Assembly: GCA_033964015.1 (NCBI GenBank)
Contig: CM066912.1
Span: 23,781,605-23,845,604, forward strand
DNA length: 64,000 nt
Direction: 5' to 3'
From: Scolanthus callimorphus
Taxonomy: Eukaryota > Cnidaria > Anthozoa > Actiniaria > Edwardsiidae
Part shown: positions 41,756-53,652 of the stretch, piece after piece
How positions within the stretch are numbered: position 1 is the first letter of the stretch
How the letters are laid out: each line of letters begins with the position of its first letter
Translations under genes and position numbers: made by a program
Notes under the pieces: model-generated
Database searches by the model: none
Told to the model about the DNA's origin: nothing
Seen by the model: only the letters and a program-made list of their open reading frames with translations

Positions 41756-42483
41756 CTAGGCACAGACAGATTCTGCTCGGCAACTTTTGAGCAACTTTTT
41801 CAATTTTGAGCAACTTTTTCAATTCTGAGCAACTTTTTTCGATTTTACGTTATTTCCGATCAAATTTTTACAAAAATGGCAATTTGTGATACATTTTCCC
41901 ATTTCAAATCAAACACAGAACGAAAAATCATGCTAAAGCACTTTTTTACCTTGGGCGCTCTGTGGTGTATCCATATATGGATTTCTCGTTGGGTATCCTG
42001 TGTTTAATATTCTAAATATAGAACAGCTTCCTGTATTGCTGGAAGCAAAATTGTTCCCAGAAACTCTCGAAAGAGGCAGCCGAAGCCATGCAAGAAAGCA
42101 AAAACACCCTATTCAAATTGCTAGAGAAATGGGGCAGAGATGACGGAACCTGGAAGGCCATCAATAAGGACTTAAAGGACTTCTGGAAGAGCCTCAGGGA
42201 GCCTCTTATTTGTTTGAGTTTTCTTTCAAAAATAGTAGCAGCTATTATTGTATGAGTTTTATGGTGTTTAGAATAATTGCTTGATCTTTTAAAGCTGCTG
42301 AGTTGAGAAACCTGATTCTGTTTCAATAAATCAGGCGACAAGTGTGAAAGACATGTTTTTGTGGGGGAGCAACTTTGATATTCTATGAGCAACTTTTTCG
42401 AAGTTGAGCAACATTTGAGCAACTTTTTAGGGTATTTTGGGGCAACTTTTAAAGAATTTTTGAGCAGAATCTGTCTGTGCCTA
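41756..42483. mobile_element. hAT-like MITE with 8-bp target duplication
   Basis: TIRs TAGGCACAGACAGATTCTGCTC and inverse. CCTGGGAC flanks both ends (41748-41755 and 42484-42491). Both subterminal parts have repeated GAGCAACTTTTT pieces. A 136-codon open frame on the minus strand (42012-42422) has no recognisable transposase motif. An 8-bp duplication and a TA-starting TIR fit hAT. Confidence 0.8.
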
Positions 42484-43244
42484 CCTGGGACCCCCTATTC
42501 AGACACTGATTCAAGCGTCATCAGTTTCTCGTCGATATTCACAACTTTTTCTACTTCAAACAGAGGCTCCCACTGTATGTATGCGCCGTCGGTGCCTATT
42601 CAGCGGTAGAGTAGATAATTCGAAACTGGACTATTGTGTTTTAAATCTCTCCTGTTTGAAACGCAACAAAGACGCAGAATCCAAAAAACCTTTTTAATTA
42701 TGTTAAGTTTACTGAACTCCCTAGATTTCACAACAAGGGTGATATGTACTTTAGCGTGATCAGATGAGAATATACCAGACAAACCCTTCCACGAAAAAGG
42801 CTTTTAAATTATTAACTTCTTGAAAATTTCTCACTGAAAAGAAATGGTGAGAATAGAATGGAGAGAACACTCCTTGATTTTCAAAAATTGGGAGTTCAGC
42901 AACATATTTGTTGCGGGATTCCTGTGTTGTGTGCGCGCCCGCCAAAAGTGGCGGGAAAAATCAGCCAATCAGAAACGTTCCTCTGACAGACGCTGATGAT
43001 TTTAATAGCGGAGCTCCTTAGAGCGGAGCACCATAGGTATCGCAGGAAGAATACAATAGCTCAAAGTAGAAGTCAGGTATCTTCATTTTTCATGGTTCAG
43101 CGGTATTCCCATTTGGGTATCGCTGGCGCGTCCGTGTCTGCGCACCCCCACGCAGGTAAACCAAACCCCATCACAGAAAAATATGTAACCGGGAGCGCCG
43201 CTTTTAGCCAGTGGCTAAATCTATTTAATATATAAGGTACTTAC

Positions 43245-43308
43245 ACGGTCCGGCCTTCGCGGTGGCGAATACCAACACTACGACCCCTACCGAGAGCAGA
43301 TACCCCAT
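43245..43308 (-). CDS. PL8 chondroitinase-like lyase, exon 1 (signal peptide)
   Basis: ATG at 43308 opens MGYLLSVGVVVLVFATAKAGP, a short n-region, a hydrophobic core and an AKA-type cleavage site. The exon ends at CCGT|GTAAGT, a consensus donor, leaving one base of a codon. That phase fits exon 2 (35894), whose reading begins with two bases. This gives a secreted enzyme with a mature start just before FDFEDTEE. The assignment to the lyase gene rests on orientation, phase and the absence of any other candidate exon between; it is inference. Confidence 0.65.
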
Positions 43309-45070
43309 GCCAGCAGGCTATTAGTAGGTACCAGAAGGGAAGGACAAAGGCCCGTATTTCTGTCGAAATCTTTTTGACAAAAGGAAGAAATAAAAATGAA
43401 TACTAATAGAAACAGTACCAATAACAAACGCGTGTTAAACGCGTGAATAACTAGTGTATTACTGATGTTTCGAGCGTTAGCTCTTCGTGGTAGCAAAAAG
43501 GGGAATACGCCAAAGGGTTTCTAAATTATTGTGGTACAAAATTGTTCTTCTATACCTGTAAATGTCTGATCTCATCATAACAGCTTTTCTTTTCAGACAC
43601 GGAGATTAATAAATATAGATCTTTTAAACTTGATTTTAGGTGTTAACTTTGTATAACAGAGTCATTAAAACGGGTTTTCACAGAAATTTAAAACGGTCAT
43701 AATGCAAAATGCCAACTCCAAGGCCTAGTGGAAACGTCGAATTAATGTCGCGTCGAATACATTATTTTTAAAAGATACCGACTCATTACAAATAACGCAT
43801 TCTCTATTGTTTTTAATGTATTCGACGCGACTCTCAAGTCCTAGGTCATACCACGAGCCGTTCCTAATGCAAATGAACTTAGACAATAGAACTCCCTAAT
43901 TTGCATAAGGAACGGCTCATGATTAGAACTGCGTATGTCCTAGTTCTTATTCGATGTTTGCCCTAGGCTTTATGTCTGCTTTACGCTTGCGAAGTATAAC
44001 GGATTCGTAAGAACGGTTGTTTTTGCGCGAAAATGCAATGGCGGAGACGGCGAAATAGACTTAAGCGTGAAGGAAACAGAATGGAAAAGAGTTGCTTTTC
44101 TTATTTCTCCATCACCGCCTCCTTCAGTTACTCTCTTACGTCTCCGTTAGTTGATTTTCAGACGAACGTAAGAGCTCAAGTCTCCGTCTCAAACGATCTA
44201 GTCACGTGCCATACACTAGTGTAGACCAGGCCTAAGATTGTGATTGTTTCTGGTCAAGGGGCAGCCCCTGACGTGTTAGATTCGAAAGGCCTGAAACGCC
44301 TTCTTTGAACCTTAACTGTTGATCCTCTCAAACAAAAGGTTGTTACTTTGCAATTGTATTGTTTAGTAATGTATCTTCTAGATCGCATTAGGGATATTAG
44401 GATTGTTGAAAATACTAATTGTTGTTCCTTTGAAGAGAACTAAACATGTCGTACCTTCGTAGCTGGTGTACCGTAACCTCTCAGAGACCTGTAGTAGACT
44501 CTTCACTTGTCGTGGCTGTAGCTGGGTTTTCATTAAATTGATACTTTTCATCTTGAATTCGTTTATATTAATTAATCACTATTTAACTAATTGTGGCCAC
44601 CTGATAATTGCTACTGTTTTCAACAATGAGATTCTTGAAAGGTCATTGATCGTTTCTGGTAGATTGTTCATTGGTGATGGGTAATAATTTAAGCGTGAAA
44701 ACGAAGGGGCAAATGGCGGTCCACTTTGACGGCGCCTTCATTGACTGCAGACATCACCTGCTTCACCGCCCGCGGGCTAAATTTCCCATGGTAGAACAAT
44801 GGGAAGTGATTGGATTTCCCATGGCTATCCATGTGAATTCCGAACACTTCCCGTGCTTGCGCCTTGTGGAATTCAGCTTTTCCCGTGGATGGGTTTCCGT
44901 AGAAATTCCCTGTGGAATATTTTAGGTTGAACAAATTTTGAGGCAAGGGTTCATTTACCTAGTTGACCCCTGATAATTAGCGCTAGCCTGCGAACGCCAG
45001 CACCACTTTGCGCCCGCCGAAATAGACTCCTCGCAAAGAGGCACCTGCGTGCTTAAGCCAAGCATTGACT
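43309..45070. other. Upstream of PL8 gene, hairpin repeats
   Basis: Short hairpins are seen at about 43733-43836 (GTCGCGTCGAATACATT / AATGTATTCGACGCGAC) and 43850-43925 (CGAGCCGTTCCTAATGCAAAT / ATTTGCATAAGGAACGGCTC). AAGGCCTAGTG at 43722 and CACTAGTGTAGACCAGGCCT at 44214 may be ends of a ~500-base element. No gene. Confidence 0.4.
44780..44925 (+). repeat. CCCATGGG-type hairpin MITE, copy 2
   Basis: Inverse of 17261-17410, with AATGGGAAGTG, TTTCCCATGGCTATCCATG and CCCGTGGATGGGTTTC. Confidence 0.6.
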
Positions 45071-45212
45071 GACCAAATCCCAAAGCAACCTTTATTGAAT
45101 AAGGTTTATACAATTTTTCCGAACGATCAGGAATCACCATGATGCCGCCTGTCTGACCGTTCGGAAATATTGTATAAACCTTATTCAATAAAGGTTGCTT
45201 TGGAATTTGGTC
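45071..45212. mobile_element. Long hairpin MITE (arms about 60 bases)
   Basis: The left arm GACCAAATCCCAAAGCAACC then TTTATTGAATAAGGTTTATAC is inverted on the right with only a few changes. A short loop around TCAGGAATCACCATGATG separates them. Confidence 0.7.
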
Positions 45213-45264
45213 GCTCAAGCGCGGAAAACAATGCGATTATTTGCTTAATGCCTGGTTCCATTTA

Positions 45265-45675
45265 CCATTATCCTGCGAGATTGCGCAGAATATCGTCTTA
45301 TACTTAAACGACAAGGGACGCAGTCCCGAGTTGGCTAAATCAGACGATATTCTGCAAAAATCGAGCAGGATAATGGTTTTATTATTCAGCACATCGATAG
45401 CACAAAAATCACAGAAATGATTTACTTTTGCATATTAAATACATCGTATTTCATATCAACACATCATATTTCCCCTCATGCAACGGATATCGCAGGATAT
45501 ATGTCATGTACAAAAGACAGCTATTGGCGTTCCAATGACCATATTTGGGCAGTGCATCGATGTGCTGAATAATAATAGTCTTATCTGTCGTATCTGTCTC
45601 ATCAGTCGACCGTGAAACAATGAAAATTGGAATAATTCTTTTGTTTCACGGTTGACTGATACGACAGATAAGACT
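45265..45675 (-). repeat. Dispersed double-palindrome repeat, copy 3, with adjoining hairpin
   Basis: 45265-45575 is the inverse of 41327-41632. Directly next to it, 45576-45675 is a separate hairpin with arms TAGTCTTATCTGTCGTATC and inverse plus AGTCGACCGTGAAACAA / TTGTTTCACGGTTGACT. Confidence 0.65.
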
Positions 45676-45679
45676 ATAT

Positions 45680-46783
45680 GGAAACTAGGCTTAAGCGACC
45701 ACTAAACAATGGGTTCCAAAAGACCGATAGATCGATCCCGTCTTCGCTTGATTAATCGCCAAACAATGATCCTTTTTCCCTGTGGAATTCAAAATGTCTG
45801 AGCAACGAACTCGAAATTCGAAGATTTTTTAATGAATTCTTCAGCTTTTCCTGACGAAAATATAAAACCCATATGAGGCAACTTCTAACACCTTCCTGCA
45901 ATCGGTGTATTTTCCATGCTCTATGGCAAATACATTTTGGCAACCTCCGGGAACTCGAACCTCTTAGTGCTCGCCGAAAGGGACTCCCGCAAAGAGGCGT
46001 CTGTGCGCTCAATCTAAACATTCCATACTGATGACGTATTTTGACTCAGATATGGTCGTCAAAAGAATTACGCGGTACACATTATAATGTACTATTAGAA
46101 ACATATAACTCACTTATATGTTTCTGGTACTATTAAGTAAACTCAAGTAAAACTTTGATGTACTTGATTATAATGTACAATTATATCAATAGATTTGTTT
46201 TTAACTTATTTTTAGCATTGAAATTGGATTTTGATAACTGTTACATTTGAAAGCCCACCCACTGTTGAAACCTCTGATATGTGTTTCATTAGGCGAATAA
46301 AGACTTTTATATTATGTATTATCCGTATTTCAAGATTCAGAATAATTTTGAAGCCTTCAATTTCAAATAACATGACTAAGAGATTTATAGTAGCTTTAAG
46401 ATCAAATTCTGATATGTGAATTTTACCATGTACAAAGTACCCTGAACAAAACCGTCCTTTTTGAAGCACTTACGGCCAAAACCAAATTTGGAAGTATTTA
46501 CGGTTTGTCCCAGTACCCTTATAGGCATTTGGCAAAAACGACAGCTTATTTGTGATTCTTTCAACAGGGCCTGTTGGGTGACTGTAGGAGGATCTCCTGT
46601 TGGAGGACACTCATCCGAAATCCTTGGTAAGAGCATTTTCAAGTTAACTTTTCCCTAATCGAATGTCTGCCATCCCTTCACCAAAATTTCTGAGTACGGG
46701 GCTAATATTACAGACAAATTAGATGAGTTTGTAAGCACAAACGAGCTGCGCGCAAGGTTTTTTTAAATACGTGACGTGAGTGC

Positions 46784-46815
<32 letters not shown>

Positions 46816-47371
46816 TTGCAAAGCGCCCCGCCGCCCCTGCATTATATAATTATAAATAATGATGTATTATTTCTCATTACTACACTCCCTCCTGAAGGCA
46901 ATGGGAATGGGCAATGGGCTCCTGAAGGCAATGGGAGTCCCTTCGCCCTTCTGCCCGTTTGAAAACCACTTCAGGCAAATCTGTCGTATGCTTTTCCAAG
47001 GATTTGAAATAGTTAGTTTGCACTCGGTGTTTCTCAGCGAATAAGCTAGAATCTCACATGCGCAAACATGGATCGCACGTAATCGGGTGCGAGTTTATTC
47101 ATCGATTTATATACCATGACGGATTTATAAACGTTTCGCTGAGATTCGAGATTTTTCCACCCAAGCCTTTCGATAAGAGGATCGGCAGTAGCGTGATATC
47201 TTAAATAAATTAAAACTCTAGCTGCTCTATTTTGAAGTTTTTGAAGTTTGGTGGCTAGAGTAGATAGATAGACAGATAGATGGATAGAAACTTTATTTTA
47301 CGAGGGTGGTAGCACTAAATAGCACAAGACTAATAAACTTGTGGCCCTCCTAGATAATAATTATATGCAAT
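45680..47371. other. No gene recognised
   Basis: A C run followed by a CA repeat lies at 46784-46814, a duplicated CCTGAAGGCAATGGGA at 46893 and 46920, and a GATA/TAGA repeat at about 47261-47288. Open frames up to 89 codons have no domain. Confidence 0.35.
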
Positions 47372-47560
47372 GTGTGATTCCAGAAATTATCCATACCCCC
47401 CCTACGGAAGGGCATTAGAAATTCAGAGGGGTGGGGGGTCAATTTACCTGATCATTTCCATACAAATACTGTATTTTTCCTTGGAAATTCCAGAGGGGTG
47501 GGGGGGTCACTTTTCAACACCCTTCCGTGGAGGGGGTATGGATATTTTCTGGAACCACAC
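47372..47560. mobile_element. GTGTGATTCCAGAAA-TIR MITE, short copy
   Basis: 189 bases. TIRs as for 29083-30404; AAT flanks both ends (47369-47371, 47561-47563). Inner arms CCCCCTACGGAAGGG / CCCTTCCGTGG and AAATTC..GAGGGGTGGGGGGTCA repeated. Confidence 0.75.
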
Positions 47561-47563
47561 AAT

Positions 47564-48690
47564 GAATAATAATACAAATTTAAGCTGTTTTGCAGATTTA
47601 TTGCAGCTATCCCAAACTGCTGCGGTTGTTTTGAGCAGAATAATTATGTTAGAACCTCTTAAACTGTAGCAGCTATTCGTCCTACTAAATTTTATTGACT
47701 CATCACGAGAGTTTCCGTGCTGCTCTTTTTCATCATAGCACTTTCCGTATTCAAATTATCTCGTTTCATGTCATTTCTACAAAAGGTTATAAATGGAGGT
47801 CACATTAGCAGCAGAGTAGAGTAGAATACACGACTTTCACAATGGCCGCCGCTCATTTACATGAGGCATTCAAACTTTAAAGCTGAAAATTTGACATCAA
47901 AATTATGTAAAAGTTATAGCGCCTGGTGACTTTCAAAACATTTGTGGAATTGAGTTGAAAACAGCAAGTCTTAGACGAGATATAAGCATCTGAAGTTCTC
48001 GAAATACACCAAAACGACTAGTGAAAACCCAATACAAAGCTATGTAGTTGAGAGGTCCTATAATTCCGTCAATGTTTCACCAAAATATACTAAATTTTCC
48101 GAAACTGTATTCTGGTGTAATTTCTTGAGCAGCAAGTTTTTGAGTACATAAATCTTTCTTTCTTCTTTAATTAGAAAAACTGAATTGTGAAAGTGGTGTA
48201 TAGGACCCAGAAATCAGCAGGTGCCGCTACTGCTTCCCACTAATTGAAAAAATGGGTAATTTGCGGCAAATGAGCTCAGTGGAAGTGAAAAATTATCCAT
48301 CACGGTAAATTATCTCATAAAAGTTATTACCTTTTAGCAGCTGAATGAACTCATGGAGATAAAAATACTTAAGGCCACTACCTAACTATACAATAAGTGC
48401 ATTTTAGTATAAGAGAGTTTTAGGAAGTTACTATTATCTCAGTTTTTAGGCCTCCTTAGACCAATTTCCTATTTATTAGGCATTTAATGGCTGAAAAAGA
48501 ATATATACATGTTTTTTTCTATACTTCTCCAAATATGTTTTTAGTAATACCTGCGCATGGTACAAGAAAAATCAAATGCACTTTGTATTATACTGATAGA
48601 GCGGTTTCACATGAGTGTCGCAAAGTGGTTGTATGTGCGTTTACTTAGCATTCTTTTTGGTACCTTATTTGTGTCAACAAATCATATTTT
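47564..48690. other. No gene recognised
   Basis: AT-rich, apparently unique sequence without clear repeats or coding frames. Confidence 0.3.
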
Positions 48691-48693
48691 GAA

Positions 48694-49368
48694 CTAACAC
48701 GGCAGGGTGTATTTAGTAATCACGTGCTCACCGCGTGAAAAAACAGTCACGTGCTCATCGCGTGATCGTGGTTTTACGTGGCTTGTGATTGGCTGACGAG
48801 GAAACCATTCAGCAAAAAACTTGCAAAAGGTGTACCTCGAGGGCGATCTATGTTTTACGACTCGGCGTACCAACACAAGATTCCTGTTTTCATATGAGTA
48901 CATTTGTCTTTCTACTTCGCCGCAGCTCTGCAGGGCCGTAGCTCTACCACAATACGCAAAGTACGCAACCGCGTACTTTGCGTCTTTGATATTCCAAACG
49001 GCTTTTCCCGTTTTTTTCTTTTGCCATTCCCGTTGTTCGTTCGTCGTGATGAGCTCCTGTATGATTGGATCTATAGTGTCCAGTTCTTGGCCGCACATCG
49101 CACGACACAGACATTCGTGAAGGAGTCTTGTGTCAGACTCCATTTTGTTAGCAAAGCAGCATACAAAATCAAAGCAAGCATCCATTCCAATCGACATCGA
49201 CTGAAAATATAGAGCAATGTTCGGGATTGAATTTGGTAAATCAAATATGAAACTTTGTTTCTTCCTCCCACCCTCCCCTAGCGGCTCTGCATATGAGAGG
49301 AAAGTGGCACAAGGGCATTTAGTACTTCCTTCGCATGGAAATGCACGATGTTTTCTTATCGAATCCAT
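48694..49368 (-). other. 224-codon open frame overlapping a dispersed repeat
   Basis: No domain is recognised. The middle of the frame (49128-49252) is the inverse of the repeat found at 17930-18170 and 22785-23360, and its 3' end (48715-48770) has repeated CACGTGCTCA(C/T)CGCGTGA pieces similar to 21733-21750. It contains ten or more cysteines but no ordered pattern. It could be a repeat-derived frame or a remnant of a gene that was copied around; a functional gene is not supported. Confidence 0.3.
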
Positions 49369-51590
49369 TGTGAGCCCACTAACGGGTGGTTGACGAAGAT
49401 GTGATGGATCTTTTTGGAAAAACGTTGGTAATATTTACGATGAAGAAAAAAAAAACATATAGAAAAACGAATAGCACTGCAAAACAACACATTTCTATTT
49501 CATACCCAAAATGGGATGCACCTATTTTGGTACTATTCTGAGGAACAGCATCTGTTAGACAATAAACCGAGGTCCCGTCTGCCTTCCCTTCTACTCCTAT
49601 TTAAGGTAGAGTAGGGGATATATACTCTAAAACAGCCCTCATGATTGTAAGCTGCGCGGCAGCAATTTGCGCCATCTAATGCAGCCCGTAAATCCTCCAA
49701 CTTCTCCTTGATGTCTAGCGGTCGTGTACTTCGATCGCTTGGAGTTCCATCACGATGAGGAGAGGACCCTTTCTGGGCTGCGTCGTTTTGTTTTTCTGTG
49801 TTGCTGAGTGTATGTGCTAAGGAAAATGGTACTTTACAGCTGTTTTAAGTATTCTGCAAACTCTCGAGATCGATGTCCAATCGTCAAACCGCTTTCTGGC
49901 CTCCGTCAATCAAACTTTGAAACTCTTTGGAATGACATAGTATTCAGTTATTCGCCATCCTAGTGAAACGCCCCAACACACAGCATCTTTTACTATCATT
50001 TTCTAAACAAATGGCGAATCCGGTATCATTTGTCAACGGAGACGTTTTGCCGTTTAAACACAAATTTGTCAATCCGGGATCAAACTATCACGGATTGGGG
50101 TCAAATCTCCGGAGACGCGTCTTCGGTTTTGAAAGTGGGATCATGTATTCGGGTACATTTGTATCTGCGGTATTTCGTAGTGTAAACAACTCACCTATCC
50201 TTATACTTGAAAACGCGTCTCCGTAGAAATTTTCGTCTCCGGAGATATTTGCTCTAGTGACTCACATTAGACCCGAGAGCTTGATTGACAGAAGCCAGAA
50301 CACCATTGGAAGTCGAACGCGAGAGTTCGCAGGAACGAACCAAAATATGTAGGGAGTTAAGAAAAATGTAAAAAAATTAATATAAAAAGGGAAACATTAT
50401 TGTGAAAAAAGGAAAAAGAGAAATCAAAATATATAAATGGAAGTTCCAAATATAAATAAATAATGAATGAGACGTGATGGACGCCTTTACTGCGCTTCCT
50501 ATTTTACTCTTAGTGTTTTGCTTGAGCTTCATTTTCCGATTTCATTTTGTTTCCTGCCACTCTGCAAATAGTTCCCTATTTGCATAACACTATTCTCCGA
50601 CACAAAGATATTAATTTCAGGCGCAAGTCCTAATGCGCTCTTTAATGGCGCTGAGTATATTGCCAGCTTTATTGCCTTCCGGGCAATAATTGGCTAACTA
50701 TCTTCGTAATTAATATTATGTGGCTCATGTTTGGCCAGGTTGTTATTACTCCAAGTGATCAATATAAACTTCTCCCAATATATCATTACATTCCCACACA
50801 GACAGCTAGCGAGAATTGAGAGTTTTATCAACTTAGTGCAGAAAGTGCGCAACACTAGAAGTGATCATTATCAAAATTCTCCAAACATGATCAATTCGTT
50901 GCCAAGCTAACAGGTAATGAGAATTGAGCATTTATCAGTAAGGGCAATTGAGTTGATCTAGAAGTCATATCCCTAGAAGTAATCAATCACATTTTAAATT
51001 CTACGGCCTAACAGTTCAAAAGAGCACTTTGTCTTTGAAGAAGTCCAACACAGTTATGTATTTTTTCAAATCATTATTTCTTATTTCACTAGTGAAACAA
51101 AATATACTCTCCCTAAAAAAATAACTGAACTAAAATATCCTAAATCTGGCATGGTAAACGTTTCAATCGGCCATCTGTGGTAAAAATACTTTTAAGTATA
51201 ATCGCCGGTTAATTGCGTTTCAGACTTGGATAATGCTTTTTGGAGATAAGAGCAGATAATCCAGAGAAAGGAACCTTTTAATATTTCAGTCGGGTTTTAA
51301 AATTGCTTCTAATTCTTTCATAGACCATACAAAAGCCATATGAGTAATCTTCTAGCATATTATGTTCGCGCAGTTAGCAAGATGAAATTGGTTTAAAAAT
51401 TATAAAGGACTAATCATGTTTCTACCAATACAGATCTGAGTTTTTTTGTAACAAATTTCAGTTGTCAGATTAAAGGAAGTTTTGGCAAGCCTGTGGCCAA
51501 CTGGCACTAAGAGCAGAAATAGAGATAAGGAATAAACCTTATGTGTAAGCTAAAGTGCTAGTGGAATCCCCCATGTCTGCTTCTTAATTA
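49369..51590. other. No gene recognised
   Basis: A pair of CTCCGGAGA(C/T) and ACGCGTC pieces lies near 50109-50121 and 50214-50249. Otherwise AT-rich sequence without clear coding or repeat structure. Confidence 0.3.
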
Positions 51591-51639
51591 GCGTTAGAAA
51601 GCGGGGAAAGCGAAAAAAAAGACCTCTAGAGAAATTCTT

Positions 51640-52520
51640 ATTACAGCCCTGGAATTGTAGTGAATTTCCTTAAGAAACCATGGAATTCCAGGGAATTTCC
51701 TTATGACAGCTATCGACTTTAAGTGATTCTCCTTATGTTCACCTTGTAATTCCAGCCAATTTTCTCATGGCCATTCTGGAATTCCAGCGAATATTCTTAT
51801 TACAACCCTGGAATTCCAGTGAATTTCCTTATGAAACCATGGAATTCCAGGGAATTAACATATGACACCTATCGACTTAAAGTGATTCTCCTTATGTTCA
51901 CCTTGTAATTCCAGCCAATTTACTCATGGCCATCGCCTGGAATTTCAGCGAATGTTCTTATTACAACCTTGGAAATCCAGTGAATTTCCTTATACCCATC
52001 CTGGAATTTCAGTGAATTTCTCTAATTTCCTTATGACTGCTATCGACTTTAAATGCTCACCTGTAATTCCAGCCAATCTCCTTATGGCCATCCTGTAAGT
52101 CCAGCAAATTTTCTTATTACAATCCTTATAACCATCCTGGAATTCCGGCGAATTTCCTTTTCGGCACCCTGGAATTCCAGCGAATTTCCTTATGACCGCA
52201 ATCGAGTTTAAATGCTCACCCTTATAACCATTGTGAATTTCCTTACAACCACCCTGGAATTCCAGTCAATTTGTTTACAACCAGGCCTGGAATTCCAGTG
52301 TACTTTCTTATTGCAACCCTGGAATTCCAGTGAATTTTCTTATTACAAACCTTGAAATCCAGTGAATTTTCTTATTACAACCCTGGAATTCCCGTGAATT
52401 TCCTTATTGCCACCCTGGAATTCCAGTAAATTTCCTTATCCAATCACTGTACTCGAATTCCAGTAAATTTTTCGTTGTTACCAACCTCGAATTCCATACC
52501 CTGGAATTCAACATTTTAAA
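51640..52520. repeat. Minisatellite of CCTGGAATTCCAGTGAATTTCCTTATTACAA type
   Basis: More than 20 degenerate units of about 30-36 bases, broken by a longer-period piece with CTATCGACTTTAAGTGATTCTCCTTATG that itself recurs near 51711, 51866 and 52045. No spacers of constant length and no cas-like genes, so it is not a CRISPR array. Confidence 0.8.
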
Positions 52521-53417
52521 GCAAACTCCGGAATGTCCGTCATAGGGTGTATAGGTTGTACTAGGACCACCCACACTGAAATTCCACCCTAAACAGGGGT
52601 GCCTTTTTCTGCGACTGCCTAATAGAGACGTACTGTATTTAATCATGTCATAAATAGGGTACCCACCCTAGAATTTAATGTTGTTCGTGCCCCACCCACA
52701 CTGGAGTTCTTATTCTTTTTCTTTTTTTTTCTGTTACTACTGTTTTCCTTATGATGCTGCCCACGGCTGCTTTTTCGAGATGTTTTGACTTTGTGACTAT
52801 TTACTGTTAATTAACACCCGTATGAAGAAATTATTGAGCATGTTGAAAAGTGCACTCGGAAAAATGAGCACATAGCTGCCAATTAGTTTTGCCCCCAGCA
52901 AGTTTTCGGTTTCCGCTTACCAATGTACTTCAAACAAAAGTGCATGGGTGTTTCACTGTTTCCTGTTGTTTATTCCTGTAAAAATCGTCCCTCAAGCAGA
53001 GTAAAAGAAACAGTTTACCAACATACGGTTTCAAGATGGAACCCTTTAAAATGAAGTCAAGAAACAATGGAACAAGTCTTGGAATAAAATAATTTGCATA
53101 TTTTAGAAACTTCACTAATGTAATTGAAATAATTAATTTCTTCGAAAATCGTCGAAATCAGTACATTTTATACAAGCTCGTAGCAACATAAAATGCTCAG
53201 CAATGTCTTAAAATCACTCACTTAATTTTTTACGTTATACAGGGCTCTTCTTACGTTATACAGGACTCAATCTGCAGACAGTACTGTTTCGCCCTTTGTG
53301 GGCTCATCAGTGCAGAGAGAAAAATGAGGCTGTTTAAAATGAGGCTATGAGAACAATGTAACAAGGCAAATTAAGAGGTTCATTGTATCATGCCAGAGTG
53401 CTCAAACTACAAAGTAA
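52521..53417. other. No gene recognised
   Basis: AT-rich. A short direct repeat TTACGTTATACAGG(G/A)CTC lies at 53231-53248 and 53252-53269. Confidence 0.3.
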
Positions 53418-53649
53418 GGGGCCGACCATTTAACTTTTGAGGGGGGGGCGGGGGGGGGCTTTTTTGAAAAAAAATATCCTGCACGGCCCGAAGGGCCGAA
53501 AAAAATTTCCTGCACAGCAAATGATGACTAAAACCCTTCTTTTTTATTGGAAAAAAAATTCTCACCGCTTAACAGAGGTAGAAAAAAAAATCTTGCACCG
53601 ACAAAAAAGCCCCCCCCCCCCCCCCCTCAAAAGTTAAATGGTCGGCCCC
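53418..53649. mobile_element. PIF/Harbinger-like MITE with TAA target
   Basis: TIRs GGGGCCGACCATTTAACTTTTGAG and inverse; TAA flanks both ends (53415-53417, 53650-53652). Subterminal G and C runs follow. The interior repeats AAAAAAAATxCTGCAC. A TAA target duplication fits PIF/Harbinger. Confidence 0.75.
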
Positions 53650-53652
53650 TAA

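Larger units (their letters stand above)
39093..42609. mobile_element. 3.5-kb composite bounded by long inverted repeats
   Basis: CTACCGCTGA at the left and its inverse at the right continue inward as GGCGCATAAATACAGTGGGAGCC (39114-39136) and GGCTCCCACTGTATGTATGCGCC (42569-42591), then as GGTCTGAATGGGG / CCCCCTATTCAGAC. Inside are an RT fragment, a tandem MITE array, a double-palindrome repeat and a hAT-like MITE. A target duplication was not recognised. It may be a palindromic MITE swollen by later insertions. Confidence 0.55.

Noticed and set aside
42012..42422. A transposase gene in the hAT-like MITE
   Set aside because: The 136-codon frame has no hAT motifs and partly translates the GAGCAAC repeats.
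51640..52520. Possible CRISPR-like array
   Set aside because: Units are degenerate, contiguous and lack constant-length unique spacers; the window is from an animal.
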